The notes beneath the pieces are model-generated. The model did no database searches. It worked only from the letters and a program-made list of their open reading frames with translations, and was not told where the DNA came from. 64,000 nt of DNA, from NCBI RefSeq assembly GCF_004025535.1, contig NZ_QJRG01000049.1, forward strand, positions 321,517-385,516, read 5' to 3'. Below, one piece after another: positions 7,967 to 16,216 of this stretch. Positions within the stretch are counted from its first letter, which is position 1. Each line of letters opens with the position of its first letter. The position numbers and the translations under genes were made by a program. The DNA is from Pseudomonas alkylphenolica (GTDB taxonomy: Bacteria; Pseudomonadota; Gammaproteobacteria; Pseudomonadales; Pseudomonadaceae).

Positions 7967-9178
7967 TCAGACCCGTGCTGCGGTCACGGCCGCAGAGCCC
8001 CAGGTGGTGCGCCAGCGTTGCTTCACGCCGTGCAGGCCGAACCAGGCGAGCACACCGAGGCTGGCGAACAGCCACAGGCCCAGCTGATAGTCGCCGCTGT
8101 GCTGTTTGATTGCGCCAAGGCCGGCTGCGAGCAGAAACCCGCCGATACCGCCGGCCATGCCGATCAGGCCGGTCATTACCCCGATTTCCTGGCGAAAGCG
8201 TTGTGGCACCAGCTGGAACACCGCGCCATTACCTGCGCCCAGACCCAGCATGGCACTGACGAACAAGGCCAGGGCGGCGAAAGAGCTGGGCAGGTTGAAG
8301 CCCACGGCGGCAATGCAGATCGCGGCCACGGTGTACATGGCCAGCAAGGTGCGAATGCCACCAAAGCGATCGGCCAGGGCGCCGCCCAGCGGGCGCATCA
8401 GGCTGCCGCCGAACACACAGGCGGCGGTGTAGTAGCCGGCAGTGACCGGGCTCAGGCCGTACTGGTCGTTGAAGTAGCCGGGCAGGGCGCTGGCAAGGCC
8501 TATGAAACCGCCGAAGGTGACGCTGTAGAAAAACATGAACCACCAGCTGTCACGGTCGCCCAGGGCTTTGAGGTAGTCGGCCATGGCCTTGGGCTTGGGG
8601 CGTTCAGGGGCGTTGCGCGCCAGCAGGGCGAACAGCACCAGGGTCAGGGTCAGCGGTATCACGGCAAAACCGAACACGTTGTTCCAGCCAAAACTTGCTG
8701 CCAGTACCGGCGCGAGCAACGCGGCAAACACCGTACCGGAGTTGCCGGCGCCGGCAATGCCCATGGCCTTGCCCTGATGCTGGGCGGGGTACCACTGCGA
8801 GGCCAGCGGCAGCGAGACGGCAAAGGAGGCGCCGGCGACACCAAGAAATACCCCCAGCAGCAACACCTGCTCATAGCTGTGAATACCCAGGTTCCAGGCG
8901 CAGAACAGGGCGGCGATGACAATCACCTGGCCGATCAGGCCGGCGGTTTTCGGCGACAGGCGATCCACCAGGATGCCCATGACAAAACGCAGGATTGCGC
9001 CTGCCAGGATCGGTGTGGCGACCATCAGGCCGCGCTGTTGGGTGGTCAGTTGCAAGTCGGTGGCAATTTGCACCGCCATCGGGCCGAGCAGGTACCAGAC
9101 CATGAAGCTCAGGTCGAAATACAGAAAGGCGGCGAACAGCGTGGGGACATGCCCGGACTTCCAGAAACTCGTATTCAT
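7967..9178 (-). CDS. nasA: Nitrate transporter, MFS family (NasA/NarK type)
   Basis: A 403-residue major facilitator with about twelve hydrophobic segments, of the nitrate/nitrite porter family. Typical features are the N-terminal FDLSFMVWYLLGPM, RFVMGILVDRLSPK after helix 2, and the nitrate signature-like glycine-rich segment GIAGAGNSGTVFAALLAP in mid-protein. A second signature-like run is GLGAGNGAVFQLVPQRF. It imports nitrate for assimilation. Its regulation is unusually legible upstream: a sigma54 promoter, two ANTAR-type hairpins and a leader terminator (separate entries). It leads the cluster with the phosphatase-kinase and cobA genes. Confidence 0.94.
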   Translation of the reverse strand: MNTSFWKSGHVPTLFAAFLYFDLSFMVWYLLGPMAVQIATDLQLTTQQRGLMVATPILAGAILRFVMGILVDRLSPKTAGLIGQVIVIAALFCAWNLGIHSYEQVLLLGVFLGVAGASFAVSLPLASQWYPAQHQGKAMGIAGAGNSGTVFAALLAPVLAASFGWNNVFGFAVIPLTLTLVLFALLARNAPERPKPKAMADYLKALGDRDSWWFMFFYSVTFGGFIGLASALPGYFNDQYGLSPVTAGYYTAACVFGGSLMRPLGGALADRFGGIRTLLAMYTVAAICIAAVGFNLPSSFAALALFVSAMLGLGAGNGAVFQLVPQRFRQEIGVMTGLIGMAGGIGGFLLAAGLGAIKQHSGDYQLGLWLFASLGVLAWFGLHGVKQRWRTTWGSAAVTAARV

Positions 9179-9208
9179 CGAACACCTCGTTGAACAGGGG
9201 CTGAAACG

Positions 9209-9260
9209 AAAAAGACGTCGCCTCCCGACCCGCGTGTGCGAGTGAGGGGGCGACGTCTTT
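9209..9260 (-). terminator. Leader terminator upstream of nasA
   Basis: Read on the minus strand, AAAGACGTCGCC (from 9260 down) pairs with GGCGACGTCTTT and is followed by a T-run (TTTTTC at 9213-9208). The ATG of nasA lies about 30 bases further on, so this is an attenuator within the nasA leader, not an end-of-gene terminator. Its 5' arm overlaps the second ANTAR hairpin, making the two folds mutually exclusive. Confidence 0.88.
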
Positions 9261-9264
9261 GTCG
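9251..9264 (-). promoter_or_regulatory. ANTAR-target hairpin P2 in the nasA leader
   Basis: On the minus strand CGAC-AAAGAC-GTCG forms a short stem with a six-base loop having A at position 1 and G at position 4, the consensus for RNA bound by ANTAR-domain antiterminators. Its 3' half is also part of the terminator 5' arm, so NasT binding here should prevent termination. Confidence 0.8.
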
Positions 9265-9270
9265 TGGAGG

Positions 9271-9290
9271 GGCAACCGCCGTTGGCTACC
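9271..9290 (-). promoter_or_regulatory. ANTAR-target hairpin P1 in the nasA leader
   Basis: On the minus strand GGTAGCC and GGTTGCC pair (with two G-U pairs) around the six-base loop AACGGC, again A at loop position 1 and G at position 4. Together with P2 it makes the tandem hairpin unit recognised by NasT/NasR/EutV-type proteins. It begins only a few bases after the predicted transcription start. Confidence 0.8.
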
Positions 9291-9304
9291 GTTGAATATT
9301 TTCC

Positions 9305-9320
9305 TGCAAATGCCGGACCA
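9305..9320 (-). promoter_or_regulatory. Sigma54 (-24/-12) promoter of nasA
   Basis: On the minus strand TGGTCCGGCATTTGCA fits the sigma54 consensus TGGCACG-N4-TTGC with invariant GG and GC ten bases apart. The start of transcription would be near 9293, just before hairpin P1. NtrC activation under nitrogen limitation is the expected control. Confidence 0.75.
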
Positions 9321-9431
9321 GAATGCTCACGCCATCATCAGGTTTTCATCATGATTGTTGGCGATGGGAGATGCAGGGTGACAGATCAGCTGCATCAGGC
9401 AGCACCATGAATCAGAGTAAGGGTGAAGAAG

Positions 9432-10856
9432 ATGCATATTGTTCCATCTCTTTGCGGCCACGCAGCACGTAGTGCCAGCACCGAAAATACCTGTCGGGTT
9501 GAAGGGCTGACGAAAGGACAGGCGCTGCTAACGTTGACAGCGCCGGGGAAGGAAAACTGGACGGAGGTCATGAGTTTATATTTGTTGGGAAGTAGCCCGG
9601 CGTGTACCGTGAGTGATTATATTCGTGCTCAAGGCGTAGATAGTTCAACGCTCGATGATTACCGGCGTAGTCAATACAAAGATCCGGTAAGACGTTTTTT
9701 TGAAACAATTTTGTCGGCTGAGTATCTTCGACAGGCCGCACACAATGATGGGTTAAACTCCCAGATCGCTGATTTGGCTCAGGCGACCAGGGAATACGTG
9801 AGTGACTTGTATATTTCCAAGGAGCATCTTGAGACTAAATTGAAAGTTTTGATTGCTGCACGGGAAGCGGCAACTGGCAGTGACTCGGCTTCTGAATGTC
9901 AGGTTGAGTTAATTTCAGAGCGTATCGAGGCATTACAGGGTGCCGTGGAATTAATTAGTAAGATGCGTAGCTTCGGTGGTGCCAGCGAGGAACTGTTGCT
10001 TCAATATGAACAGACGGAAAAACTGATTGAAATGGCAGCCCGGGGTGAGCGTCACAAAGCAATGCGTGGCTCGTTGGTCGAGCACGCTGCGGTTATTCGA
10101 CACCTTGAGGCCGGCGGTTACAGGGTTGCGCTGGGGCAACAGGAAACGCTGGATGATGATCGGGTTCAGAGCTTTTTGCGGGACGTGAGCGACATTGTCT
10201 TCAGTGCTTTCCACGCAGTGGACCGAATGGCATTTCAACACCTGTACTGGGAAACCACAACATTTTCAGCTGAATTTCGTGGGCGCCAGAAGTTGCTTAA
10301 TGAATGGTCCGAATCGCTTTATCCGGGGACCATTAACAAGATAGCACCTTATGGTGATTTAATGTTTTCCAAATCCTTGTTGAAAACGACAGATCGCTAT
10401 TTAGCAAGATTGTCAGGTGGCTGGCCGGCAGCGGTTGCGGCTTCAGAGGTTCAATCTTTCGTCAATTCGACCTCTGGTGGCGCATTCTCACAATTGCGGT
10501 TGCTGTTGGAGCTGGGGGATTCAGGTGTAGAGGAAAATAAACTATTTGGCGTCTTGAGCTCGGGGCTGGTTTTTCTCACGGGCGGCCATAATCTCGAAGA
10601 AATGATGGCCGGGTATCACGTCGAAGAACTGCAGAAGTTTATGCCGGCGCTTGCGGACATTAACATGCAGTCCGTATTTGGCGATACGAGCCGAGGCAGC
10701 CCGCTCGCTTTAGCATTTGAAAAAGCCTGGGAATTTAATGAAGTAGTGTGCAATAAAATCCGTGTCAATCATGAGATTGTTCGACTGGCGCAGCAATTGA
10801 GTGAGGCATCAACACCGCAGGGCAGTATCAGCCCAGCAGATCGCTCATGGCGATGA
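9432..10856 (+). CDS. Orphan 474-residue protein, candidate type III effector
   Basis: I do not recognise this protein. It is inserted between nasA and nasT and is AT-richer than its surroundings (9661-9720 has 25 G+C of 60, against 38 of 60 at 17041-17100). The N-terminus is rich in Ser, Thr, Ala and Gly without a Sec signal or membrane segment, compatible with a type III secretion signal. Residues about 75-220 are helical and charged, with possible coiled coil (EHLETKLKVLIAAREAA, AVELISKMRS). The C-terminal half has hydrophobic helix-like stretches but no known motif. ATG 9432 is preferred to GTG 9423 because AAGGGT lies seven bases upstream. The last ten codons are antisense to the end of nasT, as if the reading frame ran into host sequence at an insertion boundary. 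The effector role is inferred only from proximity to the secretion island. Confidence 0.6.
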   Translation: MHIVPSLCGHAARSASTENTCRVEGLTKGQALLTLTAPGKENWTEVMSLYLLGSSPACTVSDYIRAQGVDSSTLDDYRRSQYKDPVRRFFETILSAEYLRQAAHNDGLNSQIADLAQATREYVSDLYISKEHLETKLKVLIAAREAATGSDSASECQVELISERIEALQGAVELISKMRSFGGASEELLLQYEQTEKLIEMAARGERHKAMRGSLVEHAAVIRHLEAGGYRVALGQQETLDDDRVQSFLRDVSDIVFSAFHAVDRMAFQHLYWETTTFSAEFRGRQKLLNEWSESLYPGTINKIAPYGDLMFSKSLLKTTDRYLARLSGGWPAAVAASEVQSFVNSTSGGAFSQLRLLLELGDSGVEENKLFGVLSSGLVFLTGGHNLEEMMAGYHVEELQKFMPALADINMQSVFGDTSRGSPLALAFEKAWEFNEVVCNKIRVNHEIVRLAQQLSEASTPQGSISPADRSWR

Positions 10857-11403
10857 TCTGTTCGGCTACCTGGATCAGCTTCTGCTGCTTGCTCATGGCC
10901 TGGCGGCGCATCAGGGTGTAGGCCTGCTCTTCGTTGCAGTCCTTCATCTTCATCAGCAGGCCCTTGGCCAGTTCGATGCGCTTGCGTTCGGCCAATTGCT
11001 GGTCGCGGGCATGCAATTGGGCCTTGAGCGCCTGGTCGCTCTCGAAGCGGGCCATGGCCACATCGAGGATCGGCTGCAGGCGCGCAGCATGGATGCCTTC
11101 GACGATGTAGGCGCTGACGCCGGCCTGGATGGCCTGACGCATAACCGCAGGGTCATGCTCGTCGGTGAACATGACAATCGGCCGTGGCCGGTCGCGGCTG
11201 ACCAGCACCACCTGTTCCATGACGTCCCGGCCCGGTGACTCGGTATCGATCAGTACGACGTCCGGGCGCACCGTTTCGACGCGCGCTGGCAGGTCGATGG
11301 TCAGGCCTGACTCTTCGATCACTTCAAACCCGGCCTGCACCAGGGCGGCTTTGAGGCGGCCGACTTTTTTCGCGGTGTCGTCGATCAACAGGATTCGCAG
11401 CAT
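10828..11403 (-). CDS. nasT: Nitrate-responsive ANTAR antiterminator NasT
   Basis: A 191-residue response-regulator-like protein with an N-terminal receiver-type domain (LRILLIDDTAKKVGRL, VVLIDTES near residue 52) and a C-terminal ANTAR RNA-binding domain of about 55 residues. The ANTAR domain is recognisable by ERKRIELAKGLLMKMKDCNEEQAYTLMRRQAM. NasT binds paired hairpins in nas leaders and lets RNA polymerase read through; NasS sequesters it without nitrate. The cognate hairpins are present upstream of nasA in this window. It lies 14 bases after nasS on the same strand. Its 3' end overlaps the convergent orphan gene by 29 bases. Confidence 0.93.
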   Translation of the reverse strand: MLRILLIDDTAKKVGRLKAALVQAGFEVIEESGLTIDLPARVETVRPDVVLIDTESPGRDVMEQVVLVSRDRPRPIVMFTDEHDPAVMRQAIQAGVSAYIVEGIHAARLQPILDVAMARFESDQALKAQLHARDQQLAERKRIELAKGLLMKMKDCNEEQAYTLMRRQAMSKQQKLIQVAEQIIAMSDLLG

Positions 11404-11417
11404 ATTGGCGTCTCCTT

Positions 11418-12623
11418 TCAGCGACGGACGAGGGCGGCTGGCGGTTCGACCAGCGCGTGCAAACGAAAACTGCGGGCGTACCCGTGCGGATCGCTGCCGT
11501 CCCAGCAGGCGCCATCGATTAACCGGCTGCTGCGCAGGTCAGGCCCGGCGCAGGGTACGCCAAGCGCCGTGGCCGCATCGCGGTAGAGTGCCAGTTGCTG
11601 AACCTGGCGGGCTACCGCGAGGTAGTCGGGGTCTTCGCGCAACAGGCCCCAGCGGCGGAACTGGGTCATGAACCACATGCCATCGGACAGATACGGCAGG
11701 TTGGCCCGGCCGTCGTCGTGCAGGCGCAAGGCGTGGGGGTCCTGCCACAGGTTACCCAGTCCGTCCTGGTACTGGCCGAGCAGGCGCGGCTCGATGCTCG
11801 CCAACGGCGCATCCAGATAGGCCTTGCCGCTGAGCAGTTGTGCGGTGCTGCGGCGGTTCTCGCTGCTCTGCTCAATGAATCGACTGGCCGCCAGCACGGC
11901 CATTACCAGGGCTCGGGCGGTGTTCGGGTAGTGTTCGACAAAGAACCGGGTGCAACCCAGGACCTTTTCCGGGTGGTCCGGCCAGATCGACTGGCTGGTG
12001 GCCAGGGTAAAACCCTGGCCCTGTTCGAGGGCGCGCGCTGACCAGGGCTCGCCAACACAAAAACCGTCGATGCGCCCGGCCTGCAGGTGCGCGATCATCT
12101 GCGCAGGCGGTACCACCACACTGTGCACGTCATGCAAGGGATGGATGCCTTGGCTGGCCAGCCAGTAATACAGCCACATGGCATGGGTACCCGTGGGAAA
12201 GGTCTGGGCAAAAGTCAGTTTCGTCCCGCTTTGGTGCACAAAGCGCTCCAGTGCTTCGGAACTGGTCACGCCTTTGCGCTGCAACGCCGATGACAGGTTG
12301 ATGCCCTGGCCGTTCTGGTTCAGGCCCATCAGCACCGCCATGTCAGTCGTACCGGCTCCGCCGATGCCCAGTTGCAGCGCATAGATCAGGCCGTACAGGC
12401 TATGGGCGGCGTCCAGTTCGCCACTCAACAGTTTGTCGCGCAGGCCCGCCCAGGAGCTTTGACGCCGCAGGTTCAGGCTCAGGCCGTAGGGTTGGGCAAA
12501 TCCCTGGGTGGCGGCGACCACCAGTGGTGCGCAATCGGTAAGGGCCATGAAGCCCAGCTCCAGCAGCGGTTTTTCCGGTGCGTCGCTGCCTTGGACCCAG
12601 GCCAGCGGATCGGCGCTCGGCAT
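11418..12623 (-). CDS. nasS: Nitrate-binding sensor NasS
   Basis: A 401-residue NrtA-like periplasmic-fold binding protein lacking a signal peptide, as expected of the cytoplasmic nitrate sensor NasS. It starts MPSADPLAWVQGSDAPEK and continues with ELGFMALTDCAPLVVAATQGFA, typical of the NrtA/SsuA fold. Later come LKSxx-like SGELDAAHSLYGLIYALQLGIGG and VPPAQMIAHLQAGRIDGFCVGEPW, the nitrate-family signature region. It binds NasT and releases it when nitrate is present. AGGAGAA precedes the ATG by eight bases. A sigma54 promoter lies 39 bases upstream (separate entry). Confidence 0.93.
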   Translation of the reverse strand: MPSADPLAWVQGSDAPEKPLLELGFMALTDCAPLVVAATQGFAQPYGLSLNLRRQSSWAGLRDKLLSGELDAAHSLYGLIYALQLGIGGAGTTDMAVLMGLNQNGQGINLSSALQRKGVTSSEALERFVHQSGTKLTFAQTFPTGTHAMWLYYWLASQGIHPLHDVHSVVVPPAQMIAHLQAGRIDGFCVGEPWSARALEQGQGFTLATSQSIWPDHPEKVLGCTRFFVEHYPNTARALVMAVLAASRFIEQSSENRRSTAQLLSGKAYLDAPLASIEPRLLGQYQDGLGNLWQDPHALRLHDDGRANLPYLSDGMWFMTQFRRWGLLREDPDYLAVARQVQQLALYRDAATALGVPCAGPDLRSSRLIDGACWDGSDPHGYARSFRLHALVEPPAALVRR

Positions 12624-12661
12624 CTGTGAGGTTCTCCTGTGGGCGTGTTCTCGGCTACTGG

Positions 12662-12677
12662 AGCAAGGCTTGTGCCA
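12662..12677 (-). promoter_or_regulatory. Sigma54 (-24/-12) promoter of nasST
   Basis: On the minus strand TGGCACAAGCCTTGCT matches TGGCAC-N5-TTGC exactly, with GG and GC ten bases apart. The transcription start would be near 12650, some 27 bases before the nasS ATG. It shows that the host promoter is intact next to the secretion-island boundary. Confidence 0.8.
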
Positions 12678-12764
12678 GTGCTCATCAGTTTTCCATCAGG
12701 ATTGCCGGGCAGGGCTGATGCACGCTGACCTCCTTCTCATTCGCCGACGCCCAAGGAGGCCCTG

Positions 12765-13490
12765 GTGTCTCACCTGCTCCCCGACACTTTATCGACCGCC
12801 TACCCAGCCGACGGCGTCTGGCATGTGACGGTCGGCAGTCGCCCGGAGCACGGGCAGCCGTTTGCAGCTGCGCTAAGCCTGCCGGCGGGCTGGGAAGGAT
12901 TGCTGGCGATCACCGACCGTCGTCAATTGAACCGCATGCCAACAAATCTTCGTGCGATTCGCTGCCCGACGCTGGTCAGGTTGCAGGTGTTCATTGACCA
13001 GGGCTGCGACGTGCCCAGGGCGCAGGATGCCGCACTGCCCATGGCGAGCTTGTCGGTACCACTGGCCACGGCCCGCGATGCGCAACTGCTGGAGCCCTGG
13101 TATATCCACCAGGCGCTGGGCGCAAATGCCGAATACGAGCGGTTCGCCGTTGCCTTGCGCAGCAGTGAGGAATACTGGCTGGTCCATTATCTGCTTGAGC
13201 AGGGCGGCAGGCAGGACAGCCTGCAAATGCTGGCGCGACGCTACGGGGTGTCGGTCTCGCATTTTCGCAGGCTCTGCCGTCAGGCACTGGGCGGTGCGAC
13301 CAAGCCGGCACTGCGCAATTGGCGGGTGGCGCGGGCGCTACTGGAGGTTATTCGGGAAGGGCGCTCGTTGACCGAGGTCGCGCAAAACCAGGGGTATTGT
13401 TCTTCCTCGCACCTCTCGCGGGATGTGCGCGAGTTACTGGGCGTGGCGCCAAGCCAGCTGGGTAATATTGCCGGCGTCATGTGTTCATGA
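12765..13490 (+). CDS. AraC-family transcription regulator, InvF-like
   Basis: A 241-residue regulator with a variable N-terminal region and a C-terminal AraC/XylS double helix-turn-helix over about the last 100 residues (LARRYGVSVSHFRRLCRQALG, then LTEVAQNQGYCSSSHLSRDVRELLGVAPS). Size and position immediately before the secretin equal invF of Salmonella SPI-1, which with SicA activates translocator and effector genes. A GTG start at 12765 is supported by AAGGAGG at 12753-12759, an excellent RBS. It is the first gene of the island, and its stop overlaps the secretin start in an ATGA arrangement. Direct regulation of the sicA-sip unit here is inference. Confidence 0.85.
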   Translation: MSHLLPDTLSTAYPADGVWHVTVGSRPEHGQPFAAALSLPAGWEGLLAITDRRQLNRMPTNLRAIRCPTLVRLQVFIDQGCDVPRAQDAALPMASLSVPLATARDAQLLEPWYIHQALGANAEYERFAVALRSSEEYWLVHYLLEQGGRQDSLQMLARRYGVSVSHFRRLCRQALGGATKPALRNWRVARALLEVIREGRSLTEVAQNQGYCSSSHLSRDVRELLGVAPSQLGNIAGVMCS

Positions 13491-15115
13491 TTGGCCTGGG
13501 AAAGCGCAGTGTAGTGCGCAGGCTGATCTGCGGGTGCACGTTGTTGCTCAGCCTGTCGCATAGCATCCTGTCGGTCGCCGACAGCTACCGGGCGAAGGAA
13601 GAGAGCCTGCGCGGGTTTTTCGTTGCCTTGTCCGAGCCCCTGGGTAAGCCGATCATTGTCAGCAAGATGGCCGCGGGCAAGCGTATTTCCGGTGACTTTG
13701 CCATGACTTCGGCGCAACAGGTGTTCGATCGGGTCGTGCGACAAATGGGCCTTATCTGGTACAGCGACGGCCAGGCGATCTATCTCTACGACAGTGCCGA
13801 GCTCAAGAACGTGACGGTCTCGCTGCAGAACACCAGCGTCGAAGGCCTGCGTGCGTTCCTGCGTCGCTCCGGCCTGTTTGATCCACGCTATCCGCTACGA
13901 GGCGATGGCCGGCGCACCTTCTATGTTTCCGGGCCGCCGATGTATGTCGACCTGGTACAGCGCCTGGCGACGATGGTCGATCAGGAACCTTCACAGCTCA
14001 CATTAGGCCGCCAGCAGGTGGGGGTCCTTCGCCTGCTCAATACCTTCGTCGGAGACCGACGCTATGAGCTGCGCGAGCAGACGGTCAACATCCCTGGTAT
14101 CGCCAGCGTTATCGAAGGTCTGCTGCAAGGCGAAAAGGCCCGGGTGGACGTGCGCAGCGAGCCGGGGCAGGGCGACGTGGTGTCGACGCTGGGTGACAAC
14201 ATGATCGAAGAGGCCTGGGAGGGCGCCCGTCTGGCGCCGGAGCAGGCGGCAGCGGCAAATATTCGTGTGGTCGCCTATCCGGACACCAACAGCTTGCTGG
14301 TCAAGGGCCTGCCCGAGCAAGTGCGCTTTATCGAGAATCTGGTTGCGGCCCTGGACACGCCCAAGCGCCATGTCGAACTGTCGCTGTGGATCATTGACCT
14401 GCAGAAAGAGGCGCTGGAGCACCTGGGCATCGACTGGCAGGGTCAGGTCAACATCGGCAGGCAATTCTCCCTTGCACTCAACGGCGGCTCGGCCACCACC
14501 CTCGATGGCCTGTCGTTCATCGCTCGGGTGTCGGCGCTGGCCCGCAGCGATCTGGCCAATGTGGTGGCGCGACCGGTAATCCTCACTCAGGAAAACGTTC
14601 CGGCGATCTTCGACAACAACCGTACCTTCTATGCCCCCTTGGTGGGTGAGCGCAGCGTCGATCTGCAGCACGTCACCTATGGCACCCTGGTCAGCGTCTT
14701 GCCGCGCTTTGCCTTGGGCGACGAGATCGAGATGTCGCTGAACATCGAGGATGGCAACGAGCTCGAACCACGCAGTGACGAGCATCCCTCGATATTGCCG
14801 ACGGTCGGCCGCACGCGCATCAGCACGGTCGCCCGGGTCCCGCAGGGTAAGAGCTTGCTGGTCGGTGGCTTCAGCCGGGATGAGAACGCCGAGCAGATCG
14901 GCAGGATCCCGGGGCTCGGCGCCTTGCCCTGGATCGGCCGCTTGTTCAGCTACCGACTGCAGCGCTCCTCCAACACAGTGCGGGTGTTTCTCATCCAGCC
15001 GCGGGAAATTGGCGATGCTCTGGCCTTCGATCCGCAGACGCTAAAACCAGAACTCTTCGAAGAGCAACAGCACCAGCGCCTGCGTAACGCCTTCATGCGC
15101 GCGGTGTCACTATGA
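13487..15115 (+). CDS. sctC: Type III secretion outer-membrane secretin SctC (InvG-like)
   Basis: A 542-residue secretin forming the outer-membrane ring of the needle complex. A Sec signal is visible (RRLICGCTLLLSLSHSILSVADS). Periplasmic N0/N1 domains span about residues 30-170, with SFFVAL-type LRGFFVALSEPLGKPIIVSK near the start. N3 is near 230-310 with the typical YPDTNSLLVKGLPEQVRFIENLVAALD. The conserved secretin core follows with VARVPQGKSLLVGGFSRDE and IPGLGALPWIGRLFSYR near residues 445-490. Length is close to InvG (about 560). ATG 13487 overlaps the regulator stop; a GTG six bases earlier is possible. No pilotin gene (InvH type) is visible nearby. Confidence 0.95.
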   Translation: MIGLGKRSVVRRLICGCTLLLSLSHSILSVADSYRAKEESLRGFFVALSEPLGKPIIVSKMAAGKRISGDFAMTSAQQVFDRVVRQMGLIWYSDGQAIYLYDSAELKNVTVSLQNTSVEGLRAFLRRSGLFDPRYPLRGDGRRTFYVSGPPMYVDLVQRLATMVDQEPSQLTLGRQQVGVLRLLNTFVGDRRYELREQTVNIPGIASVIEGLLQGEKARVDVRSEPGQGDVVSTLGDNMIEEAWEGARLAPEQAAAANIRVVAYPDTNSLLVKGLPEQVRFIENLVAALDTPKRHVELSLWIIDLQKEALEHLGIDWQGQVNIGRQFSLALNGGSATTLDGLSFIARVSALARSDLANVVARPVILTQENVPAIFDNNRTFYAPLVGERSVDLQHVTYGTLVSVLPRFALGDEIEMSLNIEDGNELEPRSDEHPSILPTVGRTRISTVARVPQGKSLLVGGFSRDENAEQIGRIPGLGALPWIGRLFSYRLQRSSNTVRVFLIQPREIGDALAFDPQTLKPELFEEQQHQRLRNAFMRAVSL

Positions 15116-16212
15116 TCCCCGGGATGGCCAGCCTGGGTGGGCGCGCCGCTCAGGCACGGCTGAGCCGTGAGCTGGCGGCCGAACGTCAGGCACCGGCGAT
15201 TGACAACCAGGAAGACAGCCGGGAGCCGGGCAGTAACCTGTTGCAGCACGCGGTACAGAGCAGCGACGACCTGGCCCAGGTGATGGCGCAGTTTCGCCGT
15301 CGTCAGTTCGAGCTCAAAAGCGAGTCGGCTAGCGATTTGTTCGAGCGGGTCCTCGAAGACGACGCCCCGCCCAAGGCCCGGCAGCTCCTGGCGCTGACGG
15401 CGGACCGGCGACTACCGCTGACGATGCTGTTGCAACAGGTGTCGCAGTTGTTTGCCGATGACAGCGACCTGGCGTTGATCCTGACGTTGTTGTTACGTCA
15501 GCGCGATATACACAGTGAAACCCGCAAACGCCTGCTTCAGCTTGAGCAGTCACTGCGCGAGCGTGCCAATCCCAAGCGCCTGCAAGCAGGCATCAACAGT
15601 GCGCTCAAGGCCAGGCTGTATGGTCAGCGCATGGCTGTGCGCGCCAGTGTGCTGCGGGAGAACTACCGCGATTTCCTCGAATCCGAGGGCAACGCTGCCG
15701 ACCACTACGAACAATGGATCGCGCTGTACGGTCCCGAGCACCGTCACAGTGTTCTGGGTTTTCTGGAAGAGAGCCTGCTCACCGATATCCAGGGTCAGGA
15801 TCCCAGTTGCAGTCTGCATGAGTTTGGTCCGTTGCTGGTCCTGCTTGGTCAGTTGAAAAGGCTGCGCTCGGCTGACCGCTTGTTCGTCGGCACCTTGGTC
15901 GGGCATTTCGATGTCAGCGAACTGGACTGCTTGGCGCTATTGCTCGGGATACTGCGTTATCCCCACGCGCTGGATGATCTATTGCAGCAGGCGGTCGGCC
16001 CGATCCTGCTGCAGGTCGACGTACAGGGGCGTGCCAGCCTGCTGCAGTGCGTGCGCCGGGCATGCCTGGCGCTGCCGGAACAACTGTTCGCCGAGGATCA
16101 TGCCCTGTTGTACCTGGCGGAGCGCTTCACCCAGTTGGCCGACAGCAGTTTTGCCATTGAGGTCTTGATGCAGCGTCACCGGTACGGACTGCACAAGGCG
16201 CAACAAGGATGA
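15112..16212 (+). CDS. sctW: Type III secretion gatekeeper SctW (InvE-like)
   Basis: A 366-residue helical cytoplasmic protein of the InvE/MxiC/YopN-TyeA family, which holds back effectors until the translocators are exported. It has a polar N-terminus of about 60 residues (substrate-like), then HrpJ-like helical repeats (FELKSESASDLFERVLEDD, RQLLALTADRRLPLTMLLQQV). A TyeA-like C-terminal part contains LLLGILRYPHALDDLL and TQLADSSFAIEVLMQRH. Length agrees with InvE (372). The ATG overlaps the sctC stop (ATGA) and sctV begins five bases after its stop, so the genes are translationally linked. Confidence 0.9.
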   Translation: MIPGMASLGGRAAQARLSRELAAERQAPAIDNQEDSREPGSNLLQHAVQSSDDLAQVMAQFRRRQFELKSESASDLFERVLEDDAPPKARQLLALTADRRLPLTMLLQQVSQLFADDSDLALILTLLLRQRDIHSETRKRLLQLEQSLRERANPKRLQAGINSALKARLYGQRMAVRASVLRENYRDFLESEGNAADHYEQWIALYGPEHRHSVLGFLEESLLTDIQGQDPSCSLHEFGPLLVLLGQLKRLRSADRLFVGTLVGHFDVSELDCLALLLGILRYPHALDDLLQQAVGPILLQVDVQGRASLLQCVRRACLALPEQLFAEDHALLYLAERFTQLADSSFAIEVLMQRHRYGLHKAQQG

Positions 16213-16216
16213 TGCC

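Noticed and set aside
7724..9193. 489-codon plus-strand frame across nasA and the kinase gene
   Set aside because: It is antisense to two well-supported genes, its product is low-complexity (Gly/Gln/His/Ala-rich), and it has no RBS. It is a product of high GC content.
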